From Bacteroidota bacterium (GTDB lineage: Bacteria > Bacteroidota > Bacteroidia > UBA8524): DNA of 64,000 bases. The notes beneath the pieces were generated by a model. The model had not been told where the DNA came from. It saw only the letters and a program-made list of their open reading frames with translations, and did no database searches. The position numbers and the translations under genes were made by a program. The stretch spans positions 186,001-250,000 of the forward strand of contig WBUH01000004.1 in assembly GCA_008933805.1 (NCBI GenBank). The letters are read 5' to 3'. This document shows, piece by piece, positions 7,852 through 17,267 of this stretch (position 1 is the stretch's first letter; every line of letters starts with the position of its first letter).

Positions 7852-8148
7852 ATGGAACAAAATCCGCATTTTGTAAAGAAACAACAGGGGTACAAAGCCC
7901 GCGCAAAGTACAAACTTATCATCTACTTTAAAGATAAAGCCCATTTACCTGAAGGGATGCAGCACACCACCTTGTTTTCATGTGAATACAGGGATAAGAA
8001 AGGAGATACAGGACTGTATGCACTGAAAGGACTGGTAACAGGCCGATACAAAAGGAAATTCTTAACAGCCCTGATTTATGACAACCAAACAGGGGCATTG
8101 CTTCATAAATGGGTGTTTGACGGGATAACGGATGAAAAAAGACTATGA
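7852..8148 (+). CDS. Hypothetical protein
   Basis: A 98-residue protein, 21 bp after the winged-helix gene and probably in its operon. It is rich in basic and aromatic residues and looks beta-rich (YKLIIYFKDKAHLP, LFSCEYRDKKGDTGLYALKG, FLTALIYDNQTGALLHKWVF). It has no signal peptide or membrane segment, and I do not recognise it. A dispersed palindrome (8151-8166) follows its stop immediately. Confidence 0.65.
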   Translation: MEQNPHFVKKQQGYKARAKYKLIIYFKDKAHLPEGMQHTTLFSCEYRDKKGDTGLYALKGLVTGRYKRKFLTALIYDNQTGALLHKWVFDGITDEKRL

Positions 8149-8231
8149 ACCAACAACGTGTTGTTGGACGTTACTAAACCTGTCAAATCGCATTATTTGG
8201 AATTAGGTAAATACTACCAATATATACAACA

Positions 8232-8254
8232 AAGGCGGGTGTTATCCCGCCTTG
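8232..8254 (+). terminator. Hairpin after the replication-like operon
   Basis: AAGGCGGG-TGTTA-TCCCGCC forms a strong stem about 85 bp after the previous stop and before a new small gene. It is followed by TTGCTGG, not a U-run, so termination is plausible but not certain. Confidence 0.5.
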
Positions 8255-8326
8255 CTGGTGTCCATAATTAGATTAATAATCTATTTACTTACTGTAAAAC
8301 AAACATACTAAAATTCAAACATTGAA

Positions 8327-8530
8327 ATGGCGAACAAAATAAAGTTAGTAAGCAAGAATTTAAGCACATTGAAGGATGAATACGGTGTATCCGAACCCAC
8401 CATGAAAAAGTGGTTACGCAAAGTACCCAATTTGCTGGTGGATAAACGGAGCACTAAAGATTACACCCCAAAAGAGGTTGAAATGATATACCGTCATTTG
8501 GGAGTGCCGGGCATTGAATACGAAGAATAG
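8327..8530 (+). CDS. 67-residue helix-turn-helix-like protein
   Basis: The sequence (LSTLKDEYGVSEPTMKKWLRKVPNLL, then YTPKEVEMIYRHLGVPG) matches the general shape of small helix-turn-helix proteins that pair with excisionases or recognise simple operators. It has its own upstream region after the hairpin at 8232-8254. The function is inferred only from the fold-like pattern. Confidence 0.6.
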   Translation: MANKIKLVSKNLSTLKDEYGVSEPTMKKWLRKVPNLLVDKRSTKDYTPKEVEMIYRHLGVPGIEYEE

Positions 8531-8575
8531 CGGAATTAATCAATTATGCTATTTTAAACACGGAAGGGATTAGTA

Positions 8576-9193
8576 TTACTCATTCAATATTCTGCTATCT
8601 TTCATTAATACACTAAGTATCGACCTTCCGTTGCAACGTCCGTAAATTTTGACCTGTTGCCCCTTAGCCAAGGACTCAAGTCCATTATTGTTCGCGAAAT
8701 AGCATTGTACATTATATCCATAGTTGTGGCCTTTAATAATTACATACGGGTCGTCGAAAATATCTTTTCCGATGCTTTCTACAATCCCTTCAACGGCAAA
8801 TAATTTGCCTTTGTAATTATTATCGGCTGCCACCTCGTTTTCGTCATAAGAAACTGTGAGGCTTTCAGCCATTAAAGTAATAACAGCTTCTTTCGGCTGC
8901 TCTTGTTTAACATCCGTAGCTAGTTTACTGGTAATATTTGAGTCGGAAGGGTGGTTTTCAGCCAATACCCCCATTCCAATAAAGCCTGTAATAAAAAAGA
9001 GGATGCTAAGGGCTATTTTACCTTGAGAAGACATTTTTAGTACTTGCGAAATATAAGCACTGGTAATTGGTAAGATTAATAACCCTGAAAAAACAAATAG
9101 TGGCATCAATACTAAATTTATCCCGATGCTTGCAAGCCCGCAGACAAATACAATGACTGCAATAATTATCCGAACCGAAGTGTTTTGTTTCAT
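8576..9193 (-). CDS. Membrane-anchored OB-fold (tRNA_anti-like) protein
   Basis: A 205-residue protein with three N-terminal membrane segments (about 8-28, 30-50 and 58-78), a short linker and a C-terminal OB-fold (about 115-205). The segment YKGKLFAVEGIVESIGKDIFDDPYVIIKG resembles the tRNA_anti-like OB family common in Bacteroidota and enterobacteria. Those domains bind oligonucleotides or other ligands; here the domain would face one side of the membrane. It stands alone on the minus strand, opposite its neighbours. The role is unknown. Confidence 0.7.
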   Translation of the reverse strand: MKQNTSVRIIIAVIVFVCGLASIGINLVLMPLFVFSGLLILPITSAYISQVLKMSSQGKIALSILFFITGFIGMGVLAENHPSDSNITSKLATDVKQEQPKEAVITLMAESLTVSYDENEVAADNNYKGKLFAVEGIVESIGKDIFDDPYVIIKGHNYGYNVQCYFANNNGLESLAKGQQVKIYGRCNGRSILSVLMKDSRILNE

Positions 9194-9487
9194 GTAATTT
9201 GGGTGTTAATCATTGCAAGCTAAAATCAGCCATTTACAAAGGGTAAACGGTTTTCCAAAGAAGGTGGTTCTCTTTCCCGAAGCGCATAATAGAATGTATG
9301 GTTAACCAAAAGACCATCGCTCCCAATAACAAGTTATTCCTAAAATCTTAACTGTGCAAACGTTTGACGTTATTACAGTGCAGCAACCATAAGGATGAAA
9401 TGATTAAGGTCAAAGTTTGAGCAATGAAACACTTGACTTTTAAACGACATTAAGAGTATATTTCCATTATACAAATCCTATCAGATT

Positions 9488-10516
9488 ATGTTTGAAATAT
9501 TGAAGTTTTATACAGACGAGCCTCATAAGTTTACAAAGTTGATTTATGAAGTCTTAAAAGTCCTTTTATCATTGGCATTAATGTTTGTTCTCTATGATTG
9601 GGTATTGGGAAGAAAGATTGCCGAAGACTTAACCAATATTACCCAATGGGTTTTGTTATTCAGAGAAGGATTTGTATTAGTAATGATTTTCCTTTTTTTC
9701 ATCTCCTACGTATTCTTGTTTGAGATTATAGATTTTATAAGATTTTGGGGGCAAGAACTACTCTTACTGATTTTAAGGCAATTCGGATTAAAAAACCCGG
9801 TTGTATTATCAAATAGCATTGCAACAACACTGGTAATTGCTAAAGTAATTCATAGACCTGACCCAACACAACGCGGGGTTGCAGGAAAAAATTTTGATGA
9901 GTTTTATGATTTTTTCTATTCAATCATGGAGGAGGAGGAAAATGGAAGACTCCCAAGTGCAAAGCAACTTCTTCAATTGTTAATCGCTTTTGCAATCATA
10001 TATCCAATGTACGCATTAACAACGTATAATATCTCAATAGGATGGTTATCACTAATAATAATCGGTATAATTATAGTTTTTGGTATTTTGATTAAGAGTG
10101 TAATACAAGCAATTAAGAATAATAAGACTCAGATTGAAGATACCCTTAATTGGTTAGGAACTGAGAAAATTTTGTTGCACCTAATGCAAAGAATGGGGTT
10201 TGAGGAAATTAAGCCAAATAAGATAATCGAAAACACCAACTCAACTGATAATCTATACACAAAATTCAAATATGAAGGCATAGAATATATTGTTTATATA
10301 CAATGTTCAGACAGTTCAATTAAAAGACCCCAAGTAATTGCAGCTATTGAAGTAAGTAAAATTATGAGAGACTGTCATTTAATTTATGTTGTAAGCAATG
10401 AATTAAGTGAAAAAGCAAAAGAAGTTTGGAACAGCTACTCCATAGCCGAAAAGACTTTAATACAATTTGAAAATGGAGAAGATTTGATAGAGAAATTTAT
10501 TGCAGAATTTGAGTAA
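9488..10516 (+). CDS. Membrane protein with a possible restriction-endonuclease-like C-terminal domain
   Basis: A 342-residue protein. Hydrophobic segments lie at about 20-40, 55-78, 168-188 and 192-212. The soluble C-terminus (about 228-342) reads LHLMQRMGFEEIKPN, then LYTKFKYEGIEYIVYIQCSDSSIKRPQVIAAIEV and CHLIYVVSNELSEKAKEVW. This order is reminiscent of Mrr/PD-(D/E)xK proteins. However, the expected second-strand motif is YIVYIQ, with Q in place of the catalytic Lys and no clear acidic partner, so it may be a non-catalytic sensor. The coding sequence is visibly AT-rich compared with the integrase region. It begins the cargo block and sits 8 bp before the SRAP gene. Confidence 0.6.
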   Translation: MFEILKFYTDEPHKFTKLIYEVLKVLLSLALMFVLYDWVLGRKIAEDLTNITQWVLLFREGFVLVMIFLFFISYVFLFEIIDFIRFWGQELLLLILRQFGLKNPVVLSNSIATTLVIAKVIHRPDPTQRGVAGKNFDEFYDFFYSIMEEEENGRLPSAKQLLQLLIAFAIIYPMYALTTYNISIGWLSLIIIGIIIVFGILIKSVIQAIKNNKTQIEDTLNWLGTEKILLHLMQRMGFEEIKPNKIIENTNSTDNLYTKFKYEGIEYIVYIQCSDSSIKRPQVIAAIEVSKIMRDCHLIYVVSNELSEKAKEVWNSYSIAEKTLIQFENGEDLIEKFIAEFE

Positions 10517-10524
10517 TTTGTGAT

Positions 10525-11244
10525 ATGTGCGGAACTTTTGGACAAAAGAAACTACCTCTTAAAAAGGTAAAACAAGAGTTTTTACCTGAAACCGATATAG
10601 CCCCCAAAGAGGGTATGCAGTTAAACTTAAACACTTGGGTGGGCAAGTTTGCAGGTATTTTAACTCCCGAAAAACCCGTCGCTTATCAATGGGCAATGTT
10701 TGGTTTATGTCCGGTGTGGAATGATAAAAAGATGTACTTGTTTAATGCACGTGTAGAGGGAAAAGAAAACCCATCCAACGACCCATCTTATAGCGAAACG
10801 AAAGGAATATTTACTATGCCGAGTTTTCGGAATGCTATAAAAAGCCGCCGTTGCATTATCCCGATGGATTTTTTTATTGAAGGCTCTGAAAAGGAAAAGT
10901 ATAATAAGCCGTTTCTAATCCACCGTAAGGATAGCGAACCATTTTTTTCAGCTGGTATTTATGAAGATTGGACGGACAAATCAACAGGGGAAACTATCCG
11001 CACGTTCTCAATTCTTACCACAGGCGCAACACCGCTATTACAGGAAGTTGGCCACCACCGTTCACCGCTGCTACTTGACCCTGAAACAATACCCGTATGG
11101 CTTGACCACAAAGCTGATTTAGATTTCATCGCAGAACTTATGAAACCAGCAGATACCTCAGAATTTGAGTGTTACCCTGTGGATAGTAAGATTGTAAAGT
11201 CAAAAGAGAATAATCCTGAGATTGAAATTGCCGTTAAAGAATAA
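10525..11244 (+). CDS. yedK: SOS response-associated peptidase (SRAP/YedK/HMCES family)
   Basis: A 239-residue SRAP domain protein. Key features are Cys2 directly after the initiator Met (MCGTFGQ), which forms the thiazolidine crosslink to abasic sites in single-stranded DNA, and NARVEG (near residue 75). The Glu in PMDFFIEG and the His in VGHHRSPLLLDP, which replaces the usual HHRMP, complete the active site. The family shields abasic sites at replication forks. It follows the previous gene by 8 bp. Together with the DnaE and DinB genes further right it makes a DNA-damage-tolerance theme in this element. Confidence 0.93.
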   Translation: MCGTFGQKKLPLKKVKQEFLPETDIAPKEGMQLNLNTWVGKFAGILTPEKPVAYQWAMFGLCPVWNDKKMYLFNARVEGKENPSNDPSYSETKGIFTMPSFRNAIKSRRCIIPMDFFIEGSEKEKYNKPFLIHRKDSEPFFSAGIYEDWTDKSTGETIRTFSILTTGATPLLQEVGHHRSPLLLDPETIPVWLDHKADLDFIAELMKPADTSEFECYPVDSKIVKSKENNPEIEIAVKE

Positions 11245-11282
11245 GTAAAATAAAAAATACTAAATTAGCTTAGTTAAGCATT

Positions 11283-11807
11283 ATGGAAACATTAATTTTA
11301 TATAGAACCTCCTACATACCCAATGCAGGTAAGTTTAGGGTATTTCTAACCCTTAATGAGGATGTTAAAGAATATACTGGAGAAATCATAATATTCTTTG
11401 AACAAACCGATGGTAAGCCATTACTTTGGGGAATAAGAATAAAAAGGAACATTCAGGAATTAATTCTTAAAGCCCTTACAAGCTTTGATGATGATATTCA
11501 TGACTTAAAGAAAGAGTTTTACAATGCAGATGTCATTCAAATTATATATAACCAAATTGAGTTATTTCTTAATGCAAAAGATATAACTATTCACCGCACA
11601 GAGATTGAACTCTATGTTTTGACTAACTACAACTTGGCGGTATTAATTGATATCAAAAATCGATTTCCTCAAGTATTTCAGAAAGTAAAAAGTCTTACGA
11701 AGTCTAAGCTATTGACACATTTTATAGAAATAGCTGAAGCGTACCCTGCCTTGGATTTTTCAGAGACAATTAATTTTGATGGGCAAAATTCTAATGGAGC
11801 TAATTAG
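11283..11807 (+). CDS. Hypothetical protein next to an HNH protein
   Basis: A 174-residue soluble protein that I do not recognise. The N-terminal half looks beta-rich (METLILYRTSYIPNAGKFRVFLTL, YTGEIIIFFEQTDGKPLLWGIRIK) and the C-terminal half helical. It is AT-rich, starts 38 bp after SRAP, and is followed 39 bp later by an HNH protein in the same direction. The two could be a functional pair. Confidence 0.6.
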   Translation: METLILYRTSYIPNAGKFRVFLTLNEDVKEYTGEIIIFFEQTDGKPLLWGIRIKRNIQELILKALTSFDDDIHDLKKEFYNADVIQIIYNQIELFLNAKDITIHRTEIELYVLTNYNLAVLIDIKNRFPQVFQKVKSLTKSKLLTHFIEIAEAYPALDFSETINFDGQNSNGAN

Positions 11808-11846
11808 TTGTATTTATTTTTCTGTCTATGATATTACTGAGTGAAG

Positions 11847-12965
11847 ATGATTTTATGCGTTTATTGTCGGAAAAATGAAGCAGGCAATTCAGAACACGTT
11901 TTTCCTAAAGCTTTAGGGGGTGCAGATGTCTATCTTGATTGTGTGTGTGACTCCTGTAATAACTTTTTTTCAGGTTTTGAGAGGGATTTTATACAAAAAT
12001 CCCCAATTGGCTTAATTAGAAGTGACAAACAAGTGAGGGGTTATAAATCCGCTAAACATAGAAAGAACACACTTAAATTTGATGAAATATTCTCTTATGA
12101 TGAAAAGTCAGGAATAGTTCTTGAGGCAGGCACGGAAAGCGGATTTAAGTCTTATTTAAGACCTCAAATACATTTTCAGGATAATTTATTTGCATCAGTA
12201 GGTTCATCCAAAGCAGAGCTTGAGGATTTTTATCGCCTTTTAAATCTCTGGGTTCACGCAAGCCGTAAAGTGGCAATATCTTTTCCCAAAGCAAAAGGAG
12301 AGCCATATCAATGCATTAAGTTTGATGTTGAGGATGAAACAGTTCTTGTTACGAATTTTACTGAGTCAAGGATTAATGATAAAATATATCTTATACATAG
12401 AAATGTTTCAAATGTAAGTAGTCATAGTGCTTATTTTGAGCCCCGTATTTTTCTTGATGATAATTTAAGACTAATTATACGAAGTAGGTCTGCAAAAGAA
12501 AGTATAAACTTTCTTTCTGAATTTTTTAAAAGAATTATAGAAACGAAAAAGCTAAAAATTACAGCTCTTAATGTTGGTTCAACTGATAAAGTCAATACGA
12601 GTATGGTTTTTAGTCATGTAAGTTTTTTGGGGGCAACACTAAAAATTGGGCTTAATGCACTTTTCTATTATTACCCTCAATCCAGAGAAGCTAAGTCACT
12701 TGACCCATTTAAAGATTTCATCCTTATGGATGAAAATATTCCACCAATTAAAGGTGAGCTTTTTTCCCGACTTTTCGAGTTTGATAAAACACATGAAAAT
12801 TGTCATTCAATAATTTTTTCACAAACAAGAGATGGCTTAGGAATAAGAGTTTCGTTTTTTGGGTCGCTGGTAAATTTCTTTGTAGTTCCTGAATTGTATT
12901 TAGAGAATAGTAGTTTACTATTGATAGATTACAATGAAAGACGTATGTCAATATTACCCTTATAA
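11847..12965 (+). CDS. HNH endonuclease-domain protein
   Basis: About 372 residues from the ATG at 11847 (a GTG two codons upstream is also possible). The N-terminus MILCVYCRKNEAGNSEHVFPKALGG...CVCDSCNNFFSGFE carries two CxxC zinc knuckles flanking EHVFPKALGG and a CN pair, the HNH_5-type nuclease signature. The remaining 300 residues look like an unrecognised sensor or substrate-binding region. Nucleases of this layout are frequent in defence islands. It is AT-rich like its neighbours. Confidence 0.75.
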   Translation: MILCVYCRKNEAGNSEHVFPKALGGADVYLDCVCDSCNNFFSGFERDFIQKSPIGLIRSDKQVRGYKSAKHRKNTLKFDEIFSYDEKSGIVLEAGTESGFKSYLRPQIHFQDNLFASVGSSKAELEDFYRLLNLWVHASRKVAISFPKAKGEPYQCIKFDVEDETVLVTNFTESRINDKIYLIHRNVSNVSSHSAYFEPRIFLDDNLRLIIRSRSAKESINFLSEFFKRIIETKKLKITALNVGSTDKVNTSMVFSHVSFLGATLKIGLNALFYYYPQSREAKSLDPFKDFILMDENIPPIKGELFSRLFEFDKTHENCHSIIFSQTRDGLGIRVSFFGSLVNFFVVPELYLENSSLLLIDYNERRMSILPL

Positions 12966-12994
12966 GATAAAAACTATCAATACTTAATATAGCC

Positions 12995-13183
12995 TTATTT
13001 ATTAAAGTTAATTCTTTGTTCCTTTAGTTTTTCGTTTAAGGTTTCTAGCTCTTTTTCGTAACTTGTTAATGGGGCTGAGCGATGTCTGTTTTTTAACATA
13101 CACTCAATATCATCCAAACGTTTAAATAGTATGACCTGATTGTCTAATATCTGTTCGAGTAATTTTATAGTTTCTTTTTCCAT
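12995..13183 (-). CDS. 62-residue coiled-coil protein
   Basis: Almost entirely helical, with two heptad-bearing stretches (MEKETIKLLEQILDNQVILFKRLDDIECML and SYEKELETLNEKLKEQRINF). Nothing else is recognisable. It sits between two other genes with no room for a partner and may be an accessory subunit of the HNH gene or of the membrane protein to its right. Confidence 0.5.
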   Translation of the reverse strand: MEKETIKLLEQILDNQVILFKRLDDIECMLKNRHRSAPLTSYEKELETLNEKLKEQRINFNK

Positions 13184-13208
13184 TATTGCAATATTCGGTT
13201 AATTCCAC

Positions 13209-13423
13209 TTATTTACACAACCAATAATCAACGCCCCCGTGTCCTGAACAAGCACCTGACCCGGTTGCAGTTGACTCTGTCCCGCCCTTACATCTTGCTC
13301 CGCGTCGTTTACTTTGGTGATTTTGACAATCGGTAGTATTTGGTGAAGCACTTCCACTATCTTTTGAACAATTTGACAAAAGAATGCTCAAAGTTAATAA
13401 GGTAGGTAAAATAATTTTTTCAT
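13209..13423 (-). pseudogene. Small lipoprotein of DUF3761-like type with a frameshift at its start
   Basis: The downstream frame (13209-13391) encodes ILLSNCSKDSGSASPN, a lipobox-like sequence, and ends GARCKGGTESTATGSGACSGHGGVDYWLCK, very like DUF3761 C-termini (Cys-rich, HGGV). The ATG at 13423-13421 is followed by six A residues (T6 at 13415-13420 on the plus strand). With seven A residues the frame would run MKKIILPTLLTLSILLSNC, a textbook lipoprotein signal peptide; with six it hits a stop. So this is a real frameshift, a phase-variable tract or a sequencing error. A TTG at 13391 could start a shortened product. Confidence 0.65.
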
Positions 13424-13427
13424 ATAG

Positions 13428-14174
13428 CTAAATTACATCATTTGCAGGATTGACATCTGTTTTTTCTTCCTTTTCCAGCTTCATGGAGCTTGTAATTATT
13501 TTTTCAAAAAGCAACGGGATAATATCGAGAAAAACTAATGAAGTAAGTAATAATATAATTGCTGTCAGAGCAAGTAAACTGCTAATCGAAAGCCACCACC
13601 ATCCGAAATTTTGCACGAAAATTTTAGCAAGAATAAATGCTACAACTGCTTTTTGTAGCACTTTTATTGTGTCTTCAATTGGTTTTTTGTTTAAGGCTAA
13701 AGCTAATTTTACCTCATCCATATTGACTGTTGCCAGTTGTTGTGCAATAAAAGCGTGAGCTTGAAGAATTTGTTTCGGAGTAATTGTTAAATTGAATTTT
13801 TTTTTCGTTTTTTTAATTGTGGCTTTAGCCGCCTCTTCAATGTCAGCTAATGACAGATTATAGTCTGAAACTTTTTTCATCCAACGCATAGAATAAACCC
13901 TATTAATATAGGATATTAATAGAGCACTGAAAATTTCAAAGAAGGCAATCACAGATGCAACTAAGCATAAGGGAATGATAAAATCACCAAGCACAAAAAA
14001 ATTTAGTATTCCCTTATAATCACTTATATCAAGCCAAGTATAATCACCGTATATCTGTTGATATAGTTTTGCTGCAATAAATGCAGTAAAACAGATATTT
14101 AACGACTTCCTTATTGGTGTATTTACTGAATTGCCCTTTACATATTCGGCTATAACGAATGTAAACTCAAACAT
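13428..14174 (-). CDS. Multi-pass membrane protein
   Basis: A 248-residue protein with hydrophobic segments at about 24-42, 62-95, 172-190 and 195-225. A charged cytosolic-type loop (about 105-165) is rich in Lys and Ala (DIEEAAKATIKKTKKKF). No family is recognised. It lies tail to tail with no plus-strand gene and is followed on the same strand by the lipoprotein remnant and the coiled-coil gene. The AT-rich composition matches the cargo block. Confidence 0.6.
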   Translation of the reverse strand: MFEFTFVIAEYVKGNSVNTPIRKSLNICFTAFIAAKLYQQIYGDYTWLDISDYKGILNFFVLGDFIIPLCLVASVIAFFEIFSALLISYINRVYSMRWMKKVSDYNLSLADIEEAAKATIKKTKKKFNLTITPKQILQAHAFIAQQLATVNMDEVKLALALNKKPIEDTIKVLQKAVVAFILAKIFVQNFGWWWLSISSLLALTAIILLLTSLVFLDIIPLLFEKIITSSMKLEKEEKTDVNPANDVI

Positions 14175-14213
14175 AAAAATGCGTATTTGATTGGAGTAAA
14201 TTTACAAAATGTT

Positions 14214-17159
14214 TCAATACCTCGGGTCAGCCACCGCAGGCAACTTTTTAAGCCTTCTTACTTCAATACAGGGATACCCAAAATCCAATACCACTTTTCC
14301 AATGATTTGATACACCCCTTTACCGTGTATGGGGTAGTATTTGAGACTATCAGGAAAATGCACCGTATCAAAAAAAGCCCCGTTTTTATCCAAAAACGCT
14401 GCAAAGGCCATTTCCTGCCCGTGAACCGTCCTAACAGGTTTGGGAGCAACAAAATTACCTGCAATGCTAACCGTTCGTCCTGCATTGGCTTTCAGTTCTT
14501 GGGCGGTGATTAGCCCCTTTTGGGGTATTTCCACCAAATCAAAGGCAGACATCGACAAGGAAAACCCCAACAACTCCATTTCGTCGTATGCGTCTTCTAC
14601 CATGCTGTGCTCCAACACAGGTAATTCAAACTTCTTTGCCTTGGTCTCGAATAAACACCGGGCATCGGGGGCAGTATCAATGTGGCCTGTTAACAGGTGC
14701 GCATCCCATTGCAGGGTTCGTTTGCCCTGTCCTGTAAACCGCAATGCCCCCACACGGATTAACAATAACAGTTGCTCAAGGGGGGCTTTGGTGCGGGTGG
14801 CAAAGTCCTCAAAATCTTTGTACACTCCATTGTAAAACCGTTCGGTAATTATGCGTTCGGCCACCCCTTGCTCCAATCCCTTTACATGGATAAAACCTAA
14901 ATAGGCATCGTCCCCGTTTAGGTTGGTCAGCCAGTCGCTATTGTTCACACACGGCAGATGCATTGTTACTCCTGCCTTTATCGCTTCATGTACATACACC
15001 CACGTACTGTAAAAGCCCCCGAAATTGTTTATTACAGCGATATAAAACTCTTTGGGGTGGTAGGTTTTCAGGTACAAACTCTGAAAACTCTCTACTGCAT
15101 ACGAGGCACTGTGTGCCTTGCTGAAAGAATACCCCGCAAAACTCTCAATTTGCCGCCACACCTCTTTGGTCAGTTCTTCGGAATATCCCTTTTCCCTGCA
15201 ATTGGTAAAGAACTTCTCTACCAGTTTATCAAACTCAATCTTTGAACGGTATTTACCACTCATTGCCCTGCGTAAAACATCTGAATCGGCCAAGTCTAAT
15301 CCTGCAAAGTGGTGACATACTTTGATAACGTCCTCTTGATACACCATTACCCCAAAAGTTTCTTTCAGTTGTTCCTCCATCACAGGGTGCAGGTATTGTA
15401 CCGACTCAGGGTGATGAAACCGTTTGATGTATTCCCCCATCATTCCCGACGAAGCAACACCCGGACGGATAATCGAACTTGCCGCTACCAATGTGAGGTA
15501 GGTATCGCAATGCAGTTTGTTTAACAATCCCCGCATGGCAGGACTTTCGATATAAAAGCAGCCGATACTGTCCCCCGATTTTAGCTGTGCTTTCACATTG
15601 GGGTCGTTCATTATGGGGGCTACCTCGTGAATATCTATCTTCTTGCCCCTGTTTTGCTGCACAAGGTCGGTCGCGTCTTTGATATGCCCCAACCCCCGTT
15701 GGCTTAGAATATCCAATTTATCCATGCGGATGCGTTCGGCTTCGTACATATCCCATTGTGCGGTAGGCAAGCCCTTTGGCGGCAAATCAAGGGCGGTATA
15801 ATAGCTGATAGGCTCTTCACTAATCAATACCCCGCCTGCATGAATGGTGCGGTGGTTCGGAAACCCGTTCAACATTCGGGCAAAGAGGGCTATTTCCTTT
15901 GTTACCGTATCCCTGTTAAAATCAAACCGTTTGTTGGCCGCCATTTCGTCAATATCATTCTTGGGCAACCCGTACACTTTCCCCAACTCCCGCACCGCTC
16001 CCTTGCGCTGAAAGGTGCTGATAGCCCCTAACAAGGCGGTATGCTCCCTGCCGTAGCGTTTAAAGATGTATTCGTGAACATCGTCCCTGTCTTTCCACGA
16101 GTAATCAATATCAAAATCGGGGGGGCTGGTACGCTTGGGGTTTAAAAAGCGTTCAAAGTATAAATCCAGTCCAATGGGGTCAACATCGGTGATGCGCAGG
16201 CAATACGCCACAATGCTGTTAGCCCCGCTGCCTCTGCCTACGTGAAAGAAACCCCTTGACATGGAATAGCGGATAATATCCCACGTAATTAAGAAGTAGG
16301 CTTCAAAGCCCAAATTTTCAATTACCTCCAATTCATGCAATGCCCTTTTGTGGGCTTCGCGGTTGCTTTTACCGTACCGTTGTATTACCCCGTCTATGGC
16401 CAGTTTTCTTAAAAGCTGTCGGTCATCGTAGATGCTGGTAGTAAACAACCGCTTGTTTTTGATGCGGTCAAAGTCCACGGTAAATTGGCAACTCTCCATT
16501 AACCGCTGTGTGTTTAGGATGATTTCAGGGTAGGCACTGAAACGCCTTACAATGCGGTCGGGTTCAATTAGGTATTCATCATCGGCAACTCCCATTTCTT
16601 TATTCAGCATTGTCAACAACACGTTGTTGTCAATCGCCCGCAAGCGTTTGTGCAGTTCCCTGCCTGTTTGGTTCAGGTAGGTTACAGGTTGCAGTACCAC
16701 TGCCTTTTTTAATTCCCCCCGTTGCAGGGTAAGCTGGTATTTGGTGAGTTCTGAGGGACGGATACCAATGTATTCATTGTCCCGCAAAGAAGTCCCTTCA
16801 GGGGGCAGGTTGTGGGTAGGGTACACCACCGTTACGTGCTTAAATTCGGGGGCTTGTGCGGGTAAAGGGGTTTTGTTGAGATTGTGGTCGGTCAAAAAGA
16901 CGTTCAGTTCCCTAAATCCTTCCTTGTTGCGGGCAAGCCCAACAAACAACAACGTGTTGTTGCGTCTAAATTCTATCCCTACTATGGGGCTAATACCGCA
17001 GCTATTGCATTGTTGCACAAACTCAAACACCCCTGTGGAGCAGTTAATATCCGTGAGTGCCAACACACGAATACCCCATTGGGCAGCTTGGCTAACCAAT
17101 TCTTTAATGGGTATTGTGCCGTAACAAAGACTATATGTGCTATGGCAATTAATGTACAT
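14214..17159 (-). CDS. DNA polymerase III alpha subunit-like protein (DnaE2/ImuC-type)
   Basis: A 981-residue C-family polymerase. An N-terminal PHP domain (about 1-95) begins MYINCHSTYSL, but the usual TDH metal motif reads LALTDINC, so exonuclease activity is probably lost. The palm motif is FLNPKRTSPPDFDIDYSW with the catalytic Asp pair near residue 345. A fingers region, a helix-hairpin-helix region and a C-terminal OB-like segment follow. It is shorter than a replicative DnaE (about 1160) and close to error-prone DnaE2/ImuC enzymes. It lies 109 bp downstream of dinB on the same strand, the translesion pairing. Two copies of the element's palindrome fall inside its coding sequence (16614-16629 and 16947-16962). 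Confidence 0.9.
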   Translation of the reverse strand: MYINCHSTYSLCYGTIPIKELVSQAAQWGIRVLALTDINCSTGVFEFVQQCNSCGISPIVGIEFRRNNTLLFVGLARNKEGFRELNVFLTDHNLNKTPLPAQAPEFKHVTVVYPTHNLPPEGTSLRDNEYIGIRPSELTKYQLTLQRGELKKAVVLQPVTYLNQTGRELHKRLRAIDNNVLLTMLNKEMGVADDEYLIEPDRIVRRFSAYPEIILNTQRLMESCQFTVDFDRIKNKRLFTTSIYDDRQLLRKLAIDGVIQRYGKSNREAHKRALHELEVIENLGFEAYFLITWDIIRYSMSRGFFHVGRGSGANSIVAYCLRITDVDPIGLDLYFERFLNPKRTSPPDFDIDYSWKDRDDVHEYIFKRYGREHTALLGAISTFQRKGAVRELGKVYGLPKNDIDEMAANKRFDFNRDTVTKEIALFARMLNGFPNHRTIHAGGVLISEEPISYYTALDLPPKGLPTAQWDMYEAERIRMDKLDILSQRGLGHIKDATDLVQQNRGKKIDIHEVAPIMNDPNVKAQLKSGDSIGCFYIESPAMRGLLNKLHCDTYLTLVAASSIIRPGVASSGMMGEYIKRFHHPESVQYLHPVMEEQLKETFGVMVYQEDVIKVCHHFAGLDLADSDVLRRAMSGKYRSKIEFDKLVEKFFTNCREKGYSEELTKEVWRQIESFAGYSFSKAHSASYAVESFQSLYLKTYHPKEFYIAVINNFGGFYSTWVYVHEAIKAGVTMHLPCVNNSDWLTNLNGDDAYLGFIHVKGLEQGVAERIITERFYNGVYKDFEDFATRTKAPLEQLLLLIRVGALRFTGQGKRTLQWDAHLLTGHIDTAPDARCLFETKAKKFELPVLEHSMVEDAYDEMELLGFSLSMSAFDLVEIPQKGLITAQELKANAGRTVSIAGNFVAPKPVRTVHGQEMAFAAFLDKNGAFFDTVHFPDSLKYYPIHGKGVYQIIGKVVLDFGYPCIEVRRLKKLPAVADPRY

Positions 17160-17267
17160 TGTTTTGTGTCCTCTCTTTCCTTTCTGTGTCCTAAATAGCG
17201 GTAGGGTATCACTCAGTCACCACCGGAATAGGTGCTGAGGGTGGCTGTTAATTTTTTTTTTCCTTTC

